DNA of 64,000 nucleotides, from assembly GCA_040902105.1 (NCBI GenBank), contig JBBDXW010000001.1, forward strand, positions 62,001 to 126,000, in the 5' to 3' direction. This document shows, one piece after another, positions 1 through 8,740 of this stretch; position 1 is the first letter of the stretch; every line of letters starts with the position of its first letter. A program made the position numbers and the translations under genes. Origin of the DNA: IDS-8 sp040902105 (GTDB lineage Bacteria; Pseudomonadota; Gammaproteobacteria; Steroidobacterales; Woeseiaceae). The notes under the pieces were generated by a model that saw nothing but the letters and a program-made list of their open reading frames with translations, was not told where the DNA came from and did not search any database.

Positions 1-1743
1 GTCGGCGGTCCGCTGCTCCAGCAGGGCGGATTCCACGAGTGCAATCGCAGTGACCAGGACCTGCTCGAGTTCAGTGACGATGGCCTCTTCTTCCGGGGCA
101 ATCTCTCTCGCCGCAATGTACAACTCGATCGCGTTGCTGCCGGGCGGTATGACGATTTCGCCGGCGTCGCGCGCACGGCGTGCTTCATCGAGCAATTGCT
201 GATAGGCGGGTACCGGGACGCCTGATTGTGGCGCGCCCTGGCCGCCTGCGTCCGGGATGTCGGCTTCGACCACCGACGGCGAGGAAAGCGCGGCCGGCGG
301 GTCGGCCTGCCGGTTGCTCGCCGTGTCGGGTTTGGTGGAATCCGCAAATCCCAGCCACCACACGAGTGCAGCGACGATGGCACACACGCCGCCACCGATG
401 CTTAAGAATTTCGGCTTGAATATCGTCGGCGGACCGCCGGCTGCGGTGGAAGGGTCTCCGGCCGCAGTTTTCGCATCCTCGGCCGTCGCGGATCCGCCCA
501 AGGTCTTGCCGACGGTGGCGGCAATTCCGGTCATCGTTCTTGTAAATCTGCCGCTGTCGCCGAATGCCGCATCAAGATCGTCGTGCGACCGTTTGTGTAA
601 ACTACTATCCGGGCCGATGGTCGTGCTTTTCTTCGCGTTGTCGACCGTCGACGGAGCAGCAGGCCTTGGCCCGGCTTTGGCTGCCGTCTCCGGAGGGGGC
701 GGCGTTGCGCTGACTTTCGGCGTAATCCTTGCGACCTTCGTGGCCTTGGGCGGTTTACGGTCGTCCTTCGGCGGCGGCGTGTCGATGCGCGGCTTGCCTT
801 TGAATGCAGAATCCCCCGCCTCGAGGTGGTGCTTGACGGAGGCTTCGATCGCGAGACGGGCGCGACCGGGCGAGACGGGTTTCAGCAGGAACCGGTATAC
901 CTGCCCGCGATTGATGAGATCCATGAGCAATTCACCGTCGTCGCGGCGTCCCGCTACGACCGCGATCAGCCGCGGTGAATCCTTGCGCAGGCTCTCCATG
1001 ATCACTTCGATGTTGGAACCGACCATGGCGGCGTCGGTAACCAGAACACCGACTTTGTGGTTGCGGACAATGGTCTCCGCCTGTGCCGGCGTATTCGCGT
1101 GATGCACAGCGTGCGATTCATACGACGAATCCCGGATCGTTTCGAGGAAATCCTCGTCCTTGGTCAGCACCAGCACGTCGATGTCACGACCACCCGCATG
1201 GGCCGAGATGTGTACCTGGCGTGCCTTCAGTATCGGCAACCTGCCCGTGCCGTCGCTGATGATAGAGGAGCCGTTCTCCGACGTTTCCATGACGATGTGT
1301 TCGCCGACCGGTTCGTCGACATTCGCCGCAAGGTCGTTTGCGGACTCTGAAATCGTCAGCATCCTTACGCGTTTGGTCGCAGTATCAATAAGGTTTTGCA
1401 GTGCGTCCGGGGTAATTGCACCGCGGACGATCTGGAACACCTCCTTGTCGCCGACCAGTGCTTCGAGGCCGTCTTCCGGATCGCTGCCCGCCAACAGAAT
1501 TCCGATCGTGTCCGGCGAGCGCTTCTTGGCTTCGCGCAAAGCCTCGAGGCCGCTCATACCGGGCAGGTCCTGAGCCGAGACGATAACGTGGATCGGCGTC
1601 GCGCCCAGTGTATTCAATGCTTCCGTGCCAGTGGTGGCCAGGTGCACGGCGTAGCGATCGCCGAACCCGGCGCTCAGCGTATCCAGCGTGCTCTGTTGAC
1701 TGTGCAGCAACAGGACCTGGGTCTTAAAATGCTCCAGTGCCAC
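1..1743 (-). CDS. Membrane protein with two response-regulator receiver domains (C-terminus off the window)
   Basis: I read this from a GTG at 1743, six bases after a strong AGGAGG. The frame stays open for 581 codons to the left edge, so the C-terminus is missing. Residues about 8-120 fold like a receiver domain, but the aspartate that takes phosphate is replaced: Ala57 stands where Asp is expected, three residues before LPGMSG. A second receiver lies at about 186-305, with a candidate Asp237 (in LVTD) and the conserved lysine in YRFLLKP (Lys288). A Pro/Lys/Ala-rich linker follows, then one membrane segment at about 447-466 and an apparently periplasmic tail. It follows thrS on the same strand after about 260 bases. 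The likely role is signal integration at the membrane, but I do not recognise the family and cannot name a partner. Confidence 0.8.
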   Translation of the reverse strand, partial: MALEHFKTQVLLLHSQQSTLDTLSAGFGDRYAVHLATTGTEALNTLGATPIHVIVSAQDLPGMSGLEALREAKKRSPDTIGILLAGSDPEDGLEALVGDKEVFQIVRGAITPDALQNLIDTATKRVRMLTISESANDLAANVDEPVGEHIVMETSENGSSIISDGTGRLPILKARQVHISAHAGGRDIDVLVLTKDEDFLETIRDSSYESHAVHHANTPAQAETIVRNHKVGVLVTDAAMVGSNIEVIMESLRKDSPRLIAVVAGRRDDGELLMDLINRGQVYRFLLKPVSPGRARLAIEASVKHHLEAGDSAFKGKPRIDTPPPKDDRKPPKATKVARITPKVSATPPPPETAAKAGPRPAAPSTVDNAKKSTTIGPDSSLHKRSHDDLDAAFGDSGRFTRTMTGIAATVGKTLGGSATAEDAKTAAGDPSTAAGGPPTIFKPKFLSIGGGVCAIVAALVWWLGFADSTKPDTASNRQADPPAALSSPSVVEADIPDAGGQGAPQSGVPVPAYQQLLDEARRARDAGEIVIPPGSNAIELYIAAREIAPEEEAIVTELEQVLVTAIALVESALLEQRTAD

Positions 1744-2004
1744 GTGTTTCCTCCTGGCGGCATATCAATGATCGGCTTGCAGCCGCGGGCCCGGTGAGTA
1801 TAGCCCCGACCAGAATGTGATATGTCGCCGCCGCCCGACAAGATGCTGAATTTGTGACGGGATGCACAGTCGGAATGCAGTTGGCGTCACGTTACGGCCG
1901 CTGGTTGTGCCAATGCGGAGTATAGGCGGGAGCGCGCGGCTTCGAAAACAATTTCTGGGGGGCGCAGCGGGCCGTGGGTACCCGCATTGACCTGTATGCC
2001 ACCG

Positions 2005-3927
2005 TCAGGCTGCACGGCCTCGCAGCCGGATTTCCTTGCTCAAACGGCCTATCGCGTCGTTCAACGCGACGACTTGCTGCTCTTTCGAGCCGAGGCGCCG
2101 CAGCGCGACCGTCTGCTCCTCGACTTCGCGCTGCCCGACCGCCATCAGTACCGGCACTTTTGCGACGCTGTGTTCGCGCACCTTGTAGGAAATTTTCTCG
2201 TTGCGCAGATCCGCATCCGCATTGATGCCGGCGCTGCGCAGCCGGGATACGACGTCCAGCGCGTATTCGTCTGCATCGGACGTGATGGTCAGCACCTTCG
2301 CCTGGGTCGGAGACAGCCACAGCGGCAGGTTGCCGGCATGATGTTCCAGCAAAATGCCGATAAAGCGCTCGAGCGAGCCGAATATCGCGCGATGCAGCAG
2401 TACCGGAGTGTGTTTTTGCCCATCCTCACCGATGTACGTTGCACCCAGCCGTGACGGCAAATTCAGATCGACCTGGTGGGTACCGCACTGCCAGTCGCGG
2501 CCGATGGCGTCGCGCAAAACGAATTCGAGTTTAGGCCCGTAGAAAGCGCCTTCACCGCGATTGTGCGTGAACTCCAGCCCCGATTTTTCCAGCGCAGCCA
2601 GCAAGGCCGCTTCAGCGGCATCCCAGACGTCGTCAGCGCCGACGCGAACGGCCGGGCGATCCGCAAATTTGATCTGCACATCATCAAAGCCCAGATCGCG
2701 ATAGATGCGCAGGATCAGATCGCAGACGGCAATCGTTTCGTCCGTGATCTGTTGCGGCGTGCAGAATATGTGCGCATCGTCCTGCGTGAATGCGCGCACC
2801 CGCAACATGCCGTGCAGTGCTCCCGACGGCTCGTATCGATGCACTTTGCCGAATTCAGCCAGGCGCAAGGGCAGGTCGCGGTAACTGGTTATACCCTGCT
2901 TGAAGAGCTGCACATGACCCGGGCAGTTCATGGGTTTGATGGCGTAGGTTCGGCCGTCGACGGTGTCGGTGGTGAACATGTTCTCGCCGAACGATGCCCA
3001 GTGGCCCGAAGCTTCCCAGAGCGACAGGTCCATCAATTCCGGCGTGTTGACCTCGCGGTATCCGGCCTCGGTCTGCCGTTGCCGCATGTAATCGACGAGT
3101 TTCTGGAACAGTGCCCAGCCTTTCGGATGCCAGAAGACGGCGCCGGGCGCTTCTTCCTGAAAATGAAAAAGGTCCATCGTTCGCCCGAGCCGGCGATGAT
3201 CGCGCTTCTCTGCTTCCTCGAGCTGCACGAGATACTGCCGCAGTTGCTTGTCGTTTGCCCAGGCGGTGCCGTAAATGCGCTGCAACATCGCGTTTCGCGC
3301 GTCGCCGCGCCAGTAGGCTCCCGACACCCGCGTCAGGTGAAAGGATTTGCCCAGCCTGCCGGTCGACGGCAAGTGCGGGCCGCGACAGAGATCCACGAAG
3401 TTGCCCTGACGGTACAGCGTCAGCGTTTCGTTCTGCGGTATCTCCTCGATGATTTGCGCTTTGTATTCTTCGCCCTGGCCGCGAAAAAATGCGATGGCCT
3501 TGTCCCGTTCCCAGACCTCGCGTTCGATGGCTTCATCCCGATCGACGATCTGTTTCATGCGCTCTTCGATGGTACTCAGATTTTCGGGCGTGAAGGGCTC
3601 GTCACGCGCAAAGTCGTAATAAAAGCCATTTTCGATCGCCGGCCCGATCGTGACCTGCGTGTCCGGCCACAGTTCCTTCACGGCTTCCGCCAGCACGTGC
3701 GCGGCGTCGTGACGCAGCAGTTCCAGACCCGCCGCGGAATCCCGGGTAACGATTTCGATGCTGGCGTCGTCGGAGATCCTGCGCGTCAGATCCCAAAGCT
3801 CGCCGTTGACACGGATCGCTGCAGCATCGCGCGCCAGCCCTTTCCCGATACCGGCCGCGATTTCCGCGCCGCTTATGGTGCCCTCGAACGGACGGACGGA
3901 CCCGTCGGGTAACTGAATATTCGGCAT
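2005..3927 (-). CDS. thrS: Threonine-tRNA ligase
   Basis: Cytoplasmic enzyme that charges tRNA-Thr with threonine. Domains run in the usual order: an N-terminal TGS domain opening with MPNIQLPDGS, the editing domain with the HDAAHVLAEAV zinc motif, the class II catalytic core (MNCPGH, and QCGTHQVDLN with its zinc and ATP contacts), and the anticodon-binding domain. The frame is open up to 4038, but I start at the ATG at 3927: it is preceded by AGGA, gives the standard N-terminus, and gives 640 residues, close to the 642 of E. coli. The extra 37 residues upstream would be encoded by a low-complexity repeat. In most Gammaproteobacteria infC-rpmI-rplT follow thrS; here a receiver-domain gene does. 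It is divergent from the Fur-family gene. Confidence 0.97.
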   Translation of the reverse strand: MPNIQLPDGSVRPFEGTISGAEIAAGIGKGLARDAAAIRVNGELWDLTRRISDDASIEIVTRDSAAGLELLRHDAAHVLAEAVKELWPDTQVTIGPAIENGFYYDFARDEPFTPENLSTIEERMKQIVDRDEAIEREVWERDKAIAFFRGQGEEYKAQIIEEIPQNETLTLYRQGNFVDLCRGPHLPSTGRLGKSFHLTRVSGAYWRGDARNAMLQRIYGTAWANDKQLRQYLVQLEEAEKRDHRRLGRTMDLFHFQEEAPGAVFWHPKGWALFQKLVDYMRQRQTEAGYREVNTPELMDLSLWEASGHWASFGENMFTTDTVDGRTYAIKPMNCPGHVQLFKQGITSYRDLPLRLAEFGKVHRYEPSGALHGMLRVRAFTQDDAHIFCTPQQITDETIAVCDLILRIYRDLGFDDVQIKFADRPAVRVGADDVWDAAEAALLAALEKSGLEFTHNRGEGAFYGPKLEFVLRDAIGRDWQCGTHQVDLNLPSRLGATYIGEDGQKHTPVLLHRAIFGSLERFIGILLEHHAGNLPLWLSPTQAKVLTITSDADEYALDVVSRLRSAGINADADLRNEKISYKVREHSVAKVPVLMAVGQREVEEQTVALRRLGSKEQQVVALNDAIGRLSKEIRLRGRAA

Positions 3928-3974
3928 TGTCCTGTGATTTTTCTGTTTGGGCATGCAGATTGTATCGAATGTAC

Positions 3975-4078
3975 GGGACACCCACCAAGGTAGATTGGGT
4001 AGATAGGGGGTAGATAGGGGAGGGTAGATAGGGGACATCCACCTAAGGCTGACTTAAGGTGACTTAAGGGACATCCAC
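3975..4078. repeat. GTAGATAGGG / GGGACATCCAC repeat cluster in the thrS-zur gap
   Basis: The divergent intergenic region holds about four imperfect copies of GGTAGATAGGGG (3990-4035), two exact copies of GGGACATCCAC (4032-4042 and 4068-4078), a degenerate one at the left end (GGGACACCCACC), and a doubled GACTTAAGG (4051-4069). The same GGGACATCCAC word, inverted, recurs beside the transposase at 7675-7800. REP sequences handled by this transposase class often carry a GTAG tetranucleotide, so these may be decayed REP units. They also occupy the place where promoters of thrS and the regulator must lie. Confidence 0.65.
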
Positions 4079-4117
4079 GATCGTGTACAATCGCAGCTGG
4101 AGACCTCAGGCGCAGCC

Positions 4118-4609
4118 ATGACCCGTATAACAGCCGCAGTTCGATTTCCGCCGCGGCAGCACGACCACGACGATTGCGTGGCGGCCGCCCTCGACAGGGC
4201 GGAGCAGGTCTGTTGCGAGCGTGGCCTGCGGCTGACGGGGCTACGCCGTCGCGTCCTTGAACTGGTCTGGGACAGCCATAAACCGGCTGGAGCTTACGAG
4301 ATCCTGGATAGCCTCAATCGTGAAGGAAAGAGGGCGGCGCCACCGACCGTTTACCGCGCCCTGGAGTTCCTGATTGAAGCCGACCTGGTGCACAGGCTCG
4401 ATTCACTAAATGCGTTCGTTGGCTGCCCGGACCCGGGCGTTTCACATACCGGTCAGTTTCTCATCTGCCGGCAATGCCGGTCGGTGGCCGAACTGGACGA
4501 CCCCGACATCGACACCCTGGTCGGGCGAAAAGCAGCGGACCTTGGATTCACTGCGGTACGTCAGATGGTCGAAATCCTCGGCGTTTGTCTGGACTGCCGC
4601 AAGGGTTAG
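4118..4609 (+). CDS. zur: Fur-family regulator, probably zinc-responsive (Zur)
   Basis: A 163-residue DNA-binding metal sensor. The winged-helix half reads GLRLTGLRRRVLELVW and then PTVYRALEFLIEADLVHRL, the standard Fur/Zur recognition helix region. The C-terminal dimerisation half has two CxxC pairs (CRQC and CLDC) that hold the structural zinc. The sequence resembles Zur more than Fur: it has a short loop, VSHTGQFLIC, and lacks the HHDH-type iron-binding cluster. Zur normally represses zinc uptake genes when zinc is plentiful; none of those lie nearby. The ATG at 4118 follows a weak purine-rich stretch. A possible -10 box TACAAT lies at about 4085-4090. The exact metal is inferred from the family. 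Confidence 0.85.
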   Translation: MTRITAAVRFPPRQHDHDDCVAAALDRAEQVCCERGLRLTGLRRRVLELVWDSHKPAGAYEILDSLNREGKRAAPPTVYRALEFLIEADLVHRLDSLNAFVGCPDPGVSHTGQFLICRQCRSVAELDDPDIDTLVGRKAADLGFTAVRQMVEILGVCLDCRKG

Positions 4610-4722
4610 CCACTGTCGGTACGAGCCACGAAGGCAAGCCTGATTTACCAGGTGCGCCTAAATGTAATGCGTCGGGCTGATTAGCAAGTACAATTGCGCA
4701 CTTTTATGCTTGCCTGATTTTA

Positions 4723-6423
4723 ATGAAAGACGCCGCAATGAAGGACAACTCCCCCAAGGATTTCATCCGCCAGATAATCATTGAGGACACTGAAAGCGGC
4801 AAACACGGCGGAGACGTGGTGACCCGGTTTCCTCCCGAGCCAAATGGCTACCTCCATATTGGACATGCGAAGTCAATTTGCCTGAACTTCGGCGTCGCCG
4901 AAGAGCACGGCGGCAAGACTTATCTGCGATTCGACGACACCAATCCCGGCAAGGAGAAAGCGGAATATGTCGCCGCCATAAAAGATGATGTTCGCTGGCT
5001 GGGCTATTGCTGGGACGACAGGCTGACCCACGCGTCCGACTATTTCGACAGGTTGTACGATGCGGCCGAGCAGTTAATCGAACTCGGCAAAGCCTATGTC
5101 GACAGCCTGACAGCGGAACAGATCAGGGAATATCGAGGCACGCTTACCGAGCCTGGACGCAACAGTCCGTTTCGCGACCGAAGCGTTGCCGAAAATCTCG
5201 CTTTGTTTCGTCGCATGCGCGACGGTGCGTTCGCTGACGGCGAACATGTGCTGCGCGCCAGAATCGACATGGCATCTCCGAACATCAACCTGCGCGATCC
5301 GACACTTTATCGAATTCGGCACATCAGTCATCAGCACACCGGCGATAAGTGGTGCATTTACCCGATGTACGATTTTGCACACGGCCTGTCCGATGCCTTC
5401 GAAGGTATTACCCATTCCCTGTGCACGCTTGAGTTTGAGGATCACAGACCGCTGTACGACTGGTTCCTGGATCAGCTGAAGCCTGCGCATCGACCTCGTC
5501 AGATCGAGTTTTCACGGCTAAGCCTCGCTTATACGGTTACCAGCAAGCGCAAATTGAATCGGCTTGTCGAGGATCACATCGTCAGCGGGTGGGACGATCC
5601 GCGCATGCCGACGCTCGCCGGAATGCGGCGTCGCGGCTATCCAGCCGCCGCCCTGCGGGACTTTTGCAAGCGCATCGGCGTGACCAAGAAAGAAAACGTC
5701 ATCGAAATGTCGCTGCTCGAAAATTGCGTTCGTGAGAATCTCGATCACGAAGCACAGCGGCGGATGGCGGTGATCCGCCCCCTCAAGCTCATACTGACGA
5801 ACTATCCGGACGACGGGTCAGAGGACATGAGAGCGATCAATCACCCCAATCGGCCGGAACTCGGCGACAGGCCATTGTCGTTCGGCCGCGAGATACTCAT
5901 CGAGCGAACCGACTTCATGGAGGAGGCGCCGCGCAAATTTTTTCGCTTGAAGCCAGGAGGCGAAGTGCGGCTCCGTTACGCATTCATCATTCGTTGCAAC
6001 GAGGTTGTGCGAAACACAGCCGGCGAAGTCATCGAGCTGCGATGCACTTACGACCCCGACACGCGTAGCGGGACGGGCAGCAGCGACCGGAAAGTAAAGG
6101 GAACGATTCACTGGGTGTCGGCCGCACACTCCGTACCCGCCGAGGTGCGCCTTTACGAGCGCCTGTTCACTCATGAAGATCCTGGCTCCACCGACGACGT
6201 AACCAGCGACCTGAATCCGGATTCGTTGGAAACGGTAACCGCAATGGTTGAAGCCTCAATAGGCGACAGCGATCAGGGTTTTGTCTGCCAGTTCGAGCGG
6301 CTTGGGTATTTCTGCACTGATTCCGTGGACCACCGTCCCGGCCACCCTGTCCTCAACCGAATCGTCACGCTGCGAGACAGCTGGGCCAAGGTAGAGAATC
6401 GGGACATCCAGAATGTCGGGTGA
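4723..6423 (+). CDS. glnS: Glutamine-tRNA ligase
   Basis: Charges tRNA-Gln with glutamine in the cytoplasm. This is a class I synthetase with the HIGH motif in PPEPNGYLHIGHAK near residue 45, the FDDTNP segment, and a KMSKS equivalent in VTSKRKL. The two C-terminal beta-barrel anticodon domains follow. Length is 566 residues, near the 554 of E. coli. Two starts are possible, ATG at 4723 or ATG at 4738; neither has a clear ribosome site, so the start is uncertain by five codons. It stands alone on the plus strand, with about 110 bases upstream that include a TACAAT -10-like box at 4689-4694. Confidence 0.96.
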   Translation: MKDAAMKDNSPKDFIRQIIIEDTESGKHGGDVVTRFPPEPNGYLHIGHAKSICLNFGVAEEHGGKTYLRFDDTNPGKEKAEYVAAIKDDVRWLGYCWDDRLTHASDYFDRLYDAAEQLIELGKAYVDSLTAEQIREYRGTLTEPGRNSPFRDRSVAENLALFRRMRDGAFADGEHVLRARIDMASPNINLRDPTLYRIRHISHQHTGDKWCIYPMYDFAHGLSDAFEGITHSLCTLEFEDHRPLYDWFLDQLKPAHRPRQIEFSRLSLAYTVTSKRKLNRLVEDHIVSGWDDPRMPTLAGMRRRGYPAAALRDFCKRIGVTKKENVIEMSLLENCVRENLDHEAQRRMAVIRPLKLILTNYPDDGSEDMRAINHPNRPELGDRPLSFGREILIERTDFMEEAPRKFFRLKPGGEVRLRYAFIIRCNEVVRNTAGEVIELRCTYDPDTRSGTGSSDRKVKGTIHWVSAAHSVPAEVRLYERLFTHEDPGSTDDVTSDLNPDSLETVTAMVEASIGDSDQGFVCQFERLGYFCTDSVDHRPGHPVLNRIVTLRDSWAKVENRDIQNVG

Positions 6424-6442
6424 GGGCAGTCCACCATTTAGG

Positions 6443-6596
6443 GTCGTGTCCCGTAAATAACTCACTCAATTCGGCGCGTCTTTTCGCGTCTGGCGGCGTT
6501 GCGGCTTCCCGCAATAGCTTGCCATTACTCGTCGCCCCGCCTTGCCAGTCGCGAAAATCCGCAGCCGACTCAAGTGAGTGATTTGTGGGACACGAC
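6443..6596. repeat. Palindromic element, family B copy 1
   Basis: A 154-base element bounded by GTCGTGTCCC (6443) and its exact inverse GGGACACGAC (6587-6596). The next bases (TAAATAACTCACTC against GAGTGAGTGATTT) continue the pairing with mismatches. Inside is a second inverted pair, TTTTCGCGTCTGGC and its near-inverse ending TCGCGAAAA, and a small TTGCGG-CTTC-CCGCAA hairpin. The same core recurs at 30685-30859 with different outer ends. It lies between the ends of glnS and the transposase. It may be a MITE or REP-like element; I see no coding sequence in it. Confidence 0.75.
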
Positions 6597-6641
6597 ACTA
6601 GTGCGGGAAATTGCGAGCCTTCGGTTCGATCAAGAAGCGCA

Positions 6642-7556
6642 TCATTGCAAAGCGCCTGGACTGCATTTTGTTGCTCCCTTTAGCCATCGAACTCCAAGAT
6701 GTTTCCGGTACCGTTCAAGGGCATCGAGCGGGCCCACAGCTCGGTAATACCATTTTCCATAGTGTCGAATCTCCTGCAACCAGCGGTTGCCGTAGTGCTG
6801 GATGCGTTCGACGACAGGGGGGCAGTCGTGCGGAATGTAACCTCGCTTATGGGCCCGAATCGAGCGACCGGTCCAGTCCACCAGCTCCAGGTAGTCCTGA
6901 GAACGCAACCAGACGGGCCTTGTTGCGCGCATGGGCTGGTCGACAAAAGGGACAAGGTGCCCGTCCGTTCCCTCGATCCGTGCTTTGATCGAGGTATGTT
7001 TCGACTCTTCGGGCGTGACGGCTGTGCCGGCGCGAATCGGATTCAAGTCAACGTAAGTCATGCATTTCAATAGCGCGAGGTCGTCCAGTAGCGCCTGTGA
7101 TCGGAAACGTCCTTGCCAAAACCTGCCAACGCAGTCGTCTTCCCGATTCGCCCAGCGGGCGAGTGGCTCGTTGATGCTCCGCATGTACCAACTGATACTC
7201 GCGAGGCGTTCACGCCACTCCGCGATTCTGTCACCGTATTCCGCTTCATCGGGGATACGAAACAATTGGCGCCACCGTTGGACGACCTCCTCATCAGACC
7301 ACTGTCGTGCGCGATCCTTCGCCACTCTCAACACGACGTGATAGTGGTTGCTCATCACAGCATATGCCAGCAGTTCAATCGCAAACGCCGAAGAGAGCTT
7401 GATCAAACGATCTTCTATCCATTGGCGCCGATGTGAAAAATCCCGTCCGGTAAAGCGATCTCTCCCGCAAAGAAAAGCCCGCCTTACGCAGCGCGACGTG
7501 CAATGGTAATACGTTGTTTGATCCAGGCTTACTTGCCTGGAGCGTGCAATGCTCAT
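6642..7556 (-). CDS. REP-associated tyrosine transposase (IS200-like Y1 family)
   Basis: A 304-residue single-strand DNA transposase. The metal-binding HUH signature appears as HYH in MSNHYHVVLR, and the likely catalytic tyrosine lies in the helix CMTYVDLNPIRAG, a hallmark of this family. The N-terminus has YYHCTSRCVRRAFLCG, typical of RAYT proteins. I start at the ATG at 7556, which has AGAGGAAA upstream; a TTG six codons earlier is also open. Such enzymes are usually single-copy, are not bounded by insertion-sequence ends, and are thought to spread short REP palindromes. Repeats lie on both sides: family B copy 1 downstream and GTGGATGTCCC units upstream. The frame is intact and may be functional. 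Confidence 0.9.
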   Translation of the reverse strand: MSIARSRQVSLDQTTYYHCTSRCVRRAFLCGRDRFTGRDFSHRRQWIEDRLIKLSSAFAIELLAYAVMSNHYHVVLRVAKDRARQWSDEEVVQRWRQLFRIPDEAEYGDRIAEWRERLASISWYMRSINEPLARWANREDDCVGRFWQGRFRSQALLDDLALLKCMTYVDLNPIRAGTAVTPEESKHTSIKARIEGTDGHLVPFVDQPMRATRPVWLRSQDYLELVDWTGRSIRAHKRGYIPHDCPPVVERIQHYGNRWLQEIRHYGKWYYRAVGPLDALERYRKHLGVRWLKGATKCSPGALQ

Positions 7557-7647
7557 CGCAGTTTCCTCTATCAACGGACAGAAGCATTACACCGTCGCGT
7601 CGATTTCGAATCGAGACGCGTTTCTGCGGTTTTCGAGGAGGTATTCG

Positions 7648-7830
7648 GTAGATGTCCCCGAGCCAGGCCGTTCGGTGGATGTTCCCAACCAGGCTTGTGG
7701 ATGTCCCGACCCAGCCCGCCGACCCAGCTCCGACCCAGCTTCGTGGATGTCCCGAACTAGCCGCCGAGCTAGCCGGCCGACCCAGCTTCGTGGATGTCCC
7801 GAGCTAGCCCCGAGCTAGCCCCGAACTAGC
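7648..7830. repeat. Five-unit GTGGATGTCCC repeat beside the transposase
   Basis: Five imperfect units of a roughly 20-base word with consensus GTGGATGTCCCGAACTAGCC begin at 7648, 7675, 7697, 7743 and 7790. The first unit begins GTAG instead of GTGG. Spacers are built of CGACCCAGC and CGAGCTAGCC words, so the whole stretch looks like an expanding and decaying array. The core word is the inverse of GGGACATCCAC in the thrS-zur gap. It sits just upstream of the transposase and just past the end of the SAM hydrolase gene. Confidence 0.8.
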
Positions 7831-7834
7831 CGAA

Positions 7835-8638
7835 TTAGGCTTCGAGGACGGCGATGGGGGCGCCGCGTTCGGAACCCAGGCCCGCGGCGGCGCTGCCTTC
7901 GGCGCGGGCGATTTCGAGGACGCCGAAGGAATTGATCAGGGCCAGGTACTCCCCGGGTTGCACGTTGCCGTAGGTTGGTTTCATTGCGAAGCGATGGCCG
8001 GCGAGACTTGCCACGGGTGTCTTGAACGGCAGGAGCAGCGATTGGTCGATATTGCTGATCAGGTTGCCGAAGGCGTCGACCGTGACGATCACACCGGCGA
8101 TGCGGCCCGGACTGACGTCAGGCTCGTCGAGCCACGCGGGCGTCCATTGATCGGTTCTGCTGCCGAGATCGGAGGGCGTGAGGCGACCGGCAGCGAATTC
8201 TGCAGCAACGGGAGCGAAAATGTCCCGCCCGTGAAAGGTCAGGCTCGGCACGGGAATCCGCAGCCGCGCCAGCGTCGCCTGCTGTAACTGGTAAACGACG
8301 GCAGTGTCTGCGGTGCTGAGCATCGACGCCAGCAACCCGTTGTCCGGGGCCATAAAGACGTGGCGATCGAATTCGACAACAATAATCTCCCGCCCGGTGC
8401 CGACGCCGGGATCGACAATTGCAATATGCACGGTGCCCTCCGGGAAGTAGCGGTAGGAGCGGCTGATCCAGAAGCCCGCTTCGGGCGGCCAGTACGCCGG
8501 TATGTCATGCGCCAGGTCGACAATGCAGGCTTGCCTGAAGCGGTTGAGAATGACGCCTTTCATGACCGCGGCAAACGGTCCCTTGTGACCGAAGTCCGTC
8601 GTGATCGTGATGACGCCGGACGGCTTGAAGTTTGTCAT
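7835..8638 (-). CDS. SAM hydrolase (SAM hydroxide adenosyltransferase family, formerly DUF62)
   Basis: A 267-residue protein of the family that includes fluorinase and chlorinase. Most bacterial members use water or hydroxide to split S-adenosylmethionine into adenosine and methionine. Visible family motifs are TITTDFGHKGPF near the N-terminus, VDPGVGTGR, and APDNGLL in the N-terminal domain. The C-terminal beta-barrel includes VDAFGNLISNI. ATG at 8638. It is the last gene of a minus-strand run after two acyl-CoA dehydrogenases, with about 100 bases between. Halogenase activity is unlikely, but I did not check the halide-pocket residues. Confidence 0.88.
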   Translation of the reverse strand: MTNFKPSGVITITTDFGHKGPFAAVMKGVILNRFRQACIVDLAHDIPAYWPPEAGFWISRSYRYFPEGTVHIAIVDPGVGTGREIIVVEFDRHVFMAPDNGLLASMLSTADTAVVYQLQQATLARLRIPVPSLTFHGRDIFAPVAAEFAAGRLTPSDLGSRTDQWTPAWLDEPDVSPGRIAGVIVTVDAFGNLISNIDQSLLLPFKTPVASLAGHRFAMKPTYGNVQPGEYLALINSFGVLEIARAEGSAAAGLGSERGAPIAVLEA

Positions 8639-8740
8639 CGGAGTTTCGAAAGTTGGTGCAGTGCCGACATCATAGCGGAACGCTCAAGGGTGCATGCTCC
8701 AGTCCCAAAGGCGTCGCGGAATCGACTGAGCGCCGGCAGC

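Noticed and set aside
257..1573. Plus-strand frames over the first 1.6 kb
   Set aside because: The minus strand reads as one continuous protein with receiver folds and a strong ribosome site; the plus-strand frames have no such features.
7648..7830. CRISPR array
   Set aside because: Units are imperfect and spacers are built of the same short words. No cas genes are near.
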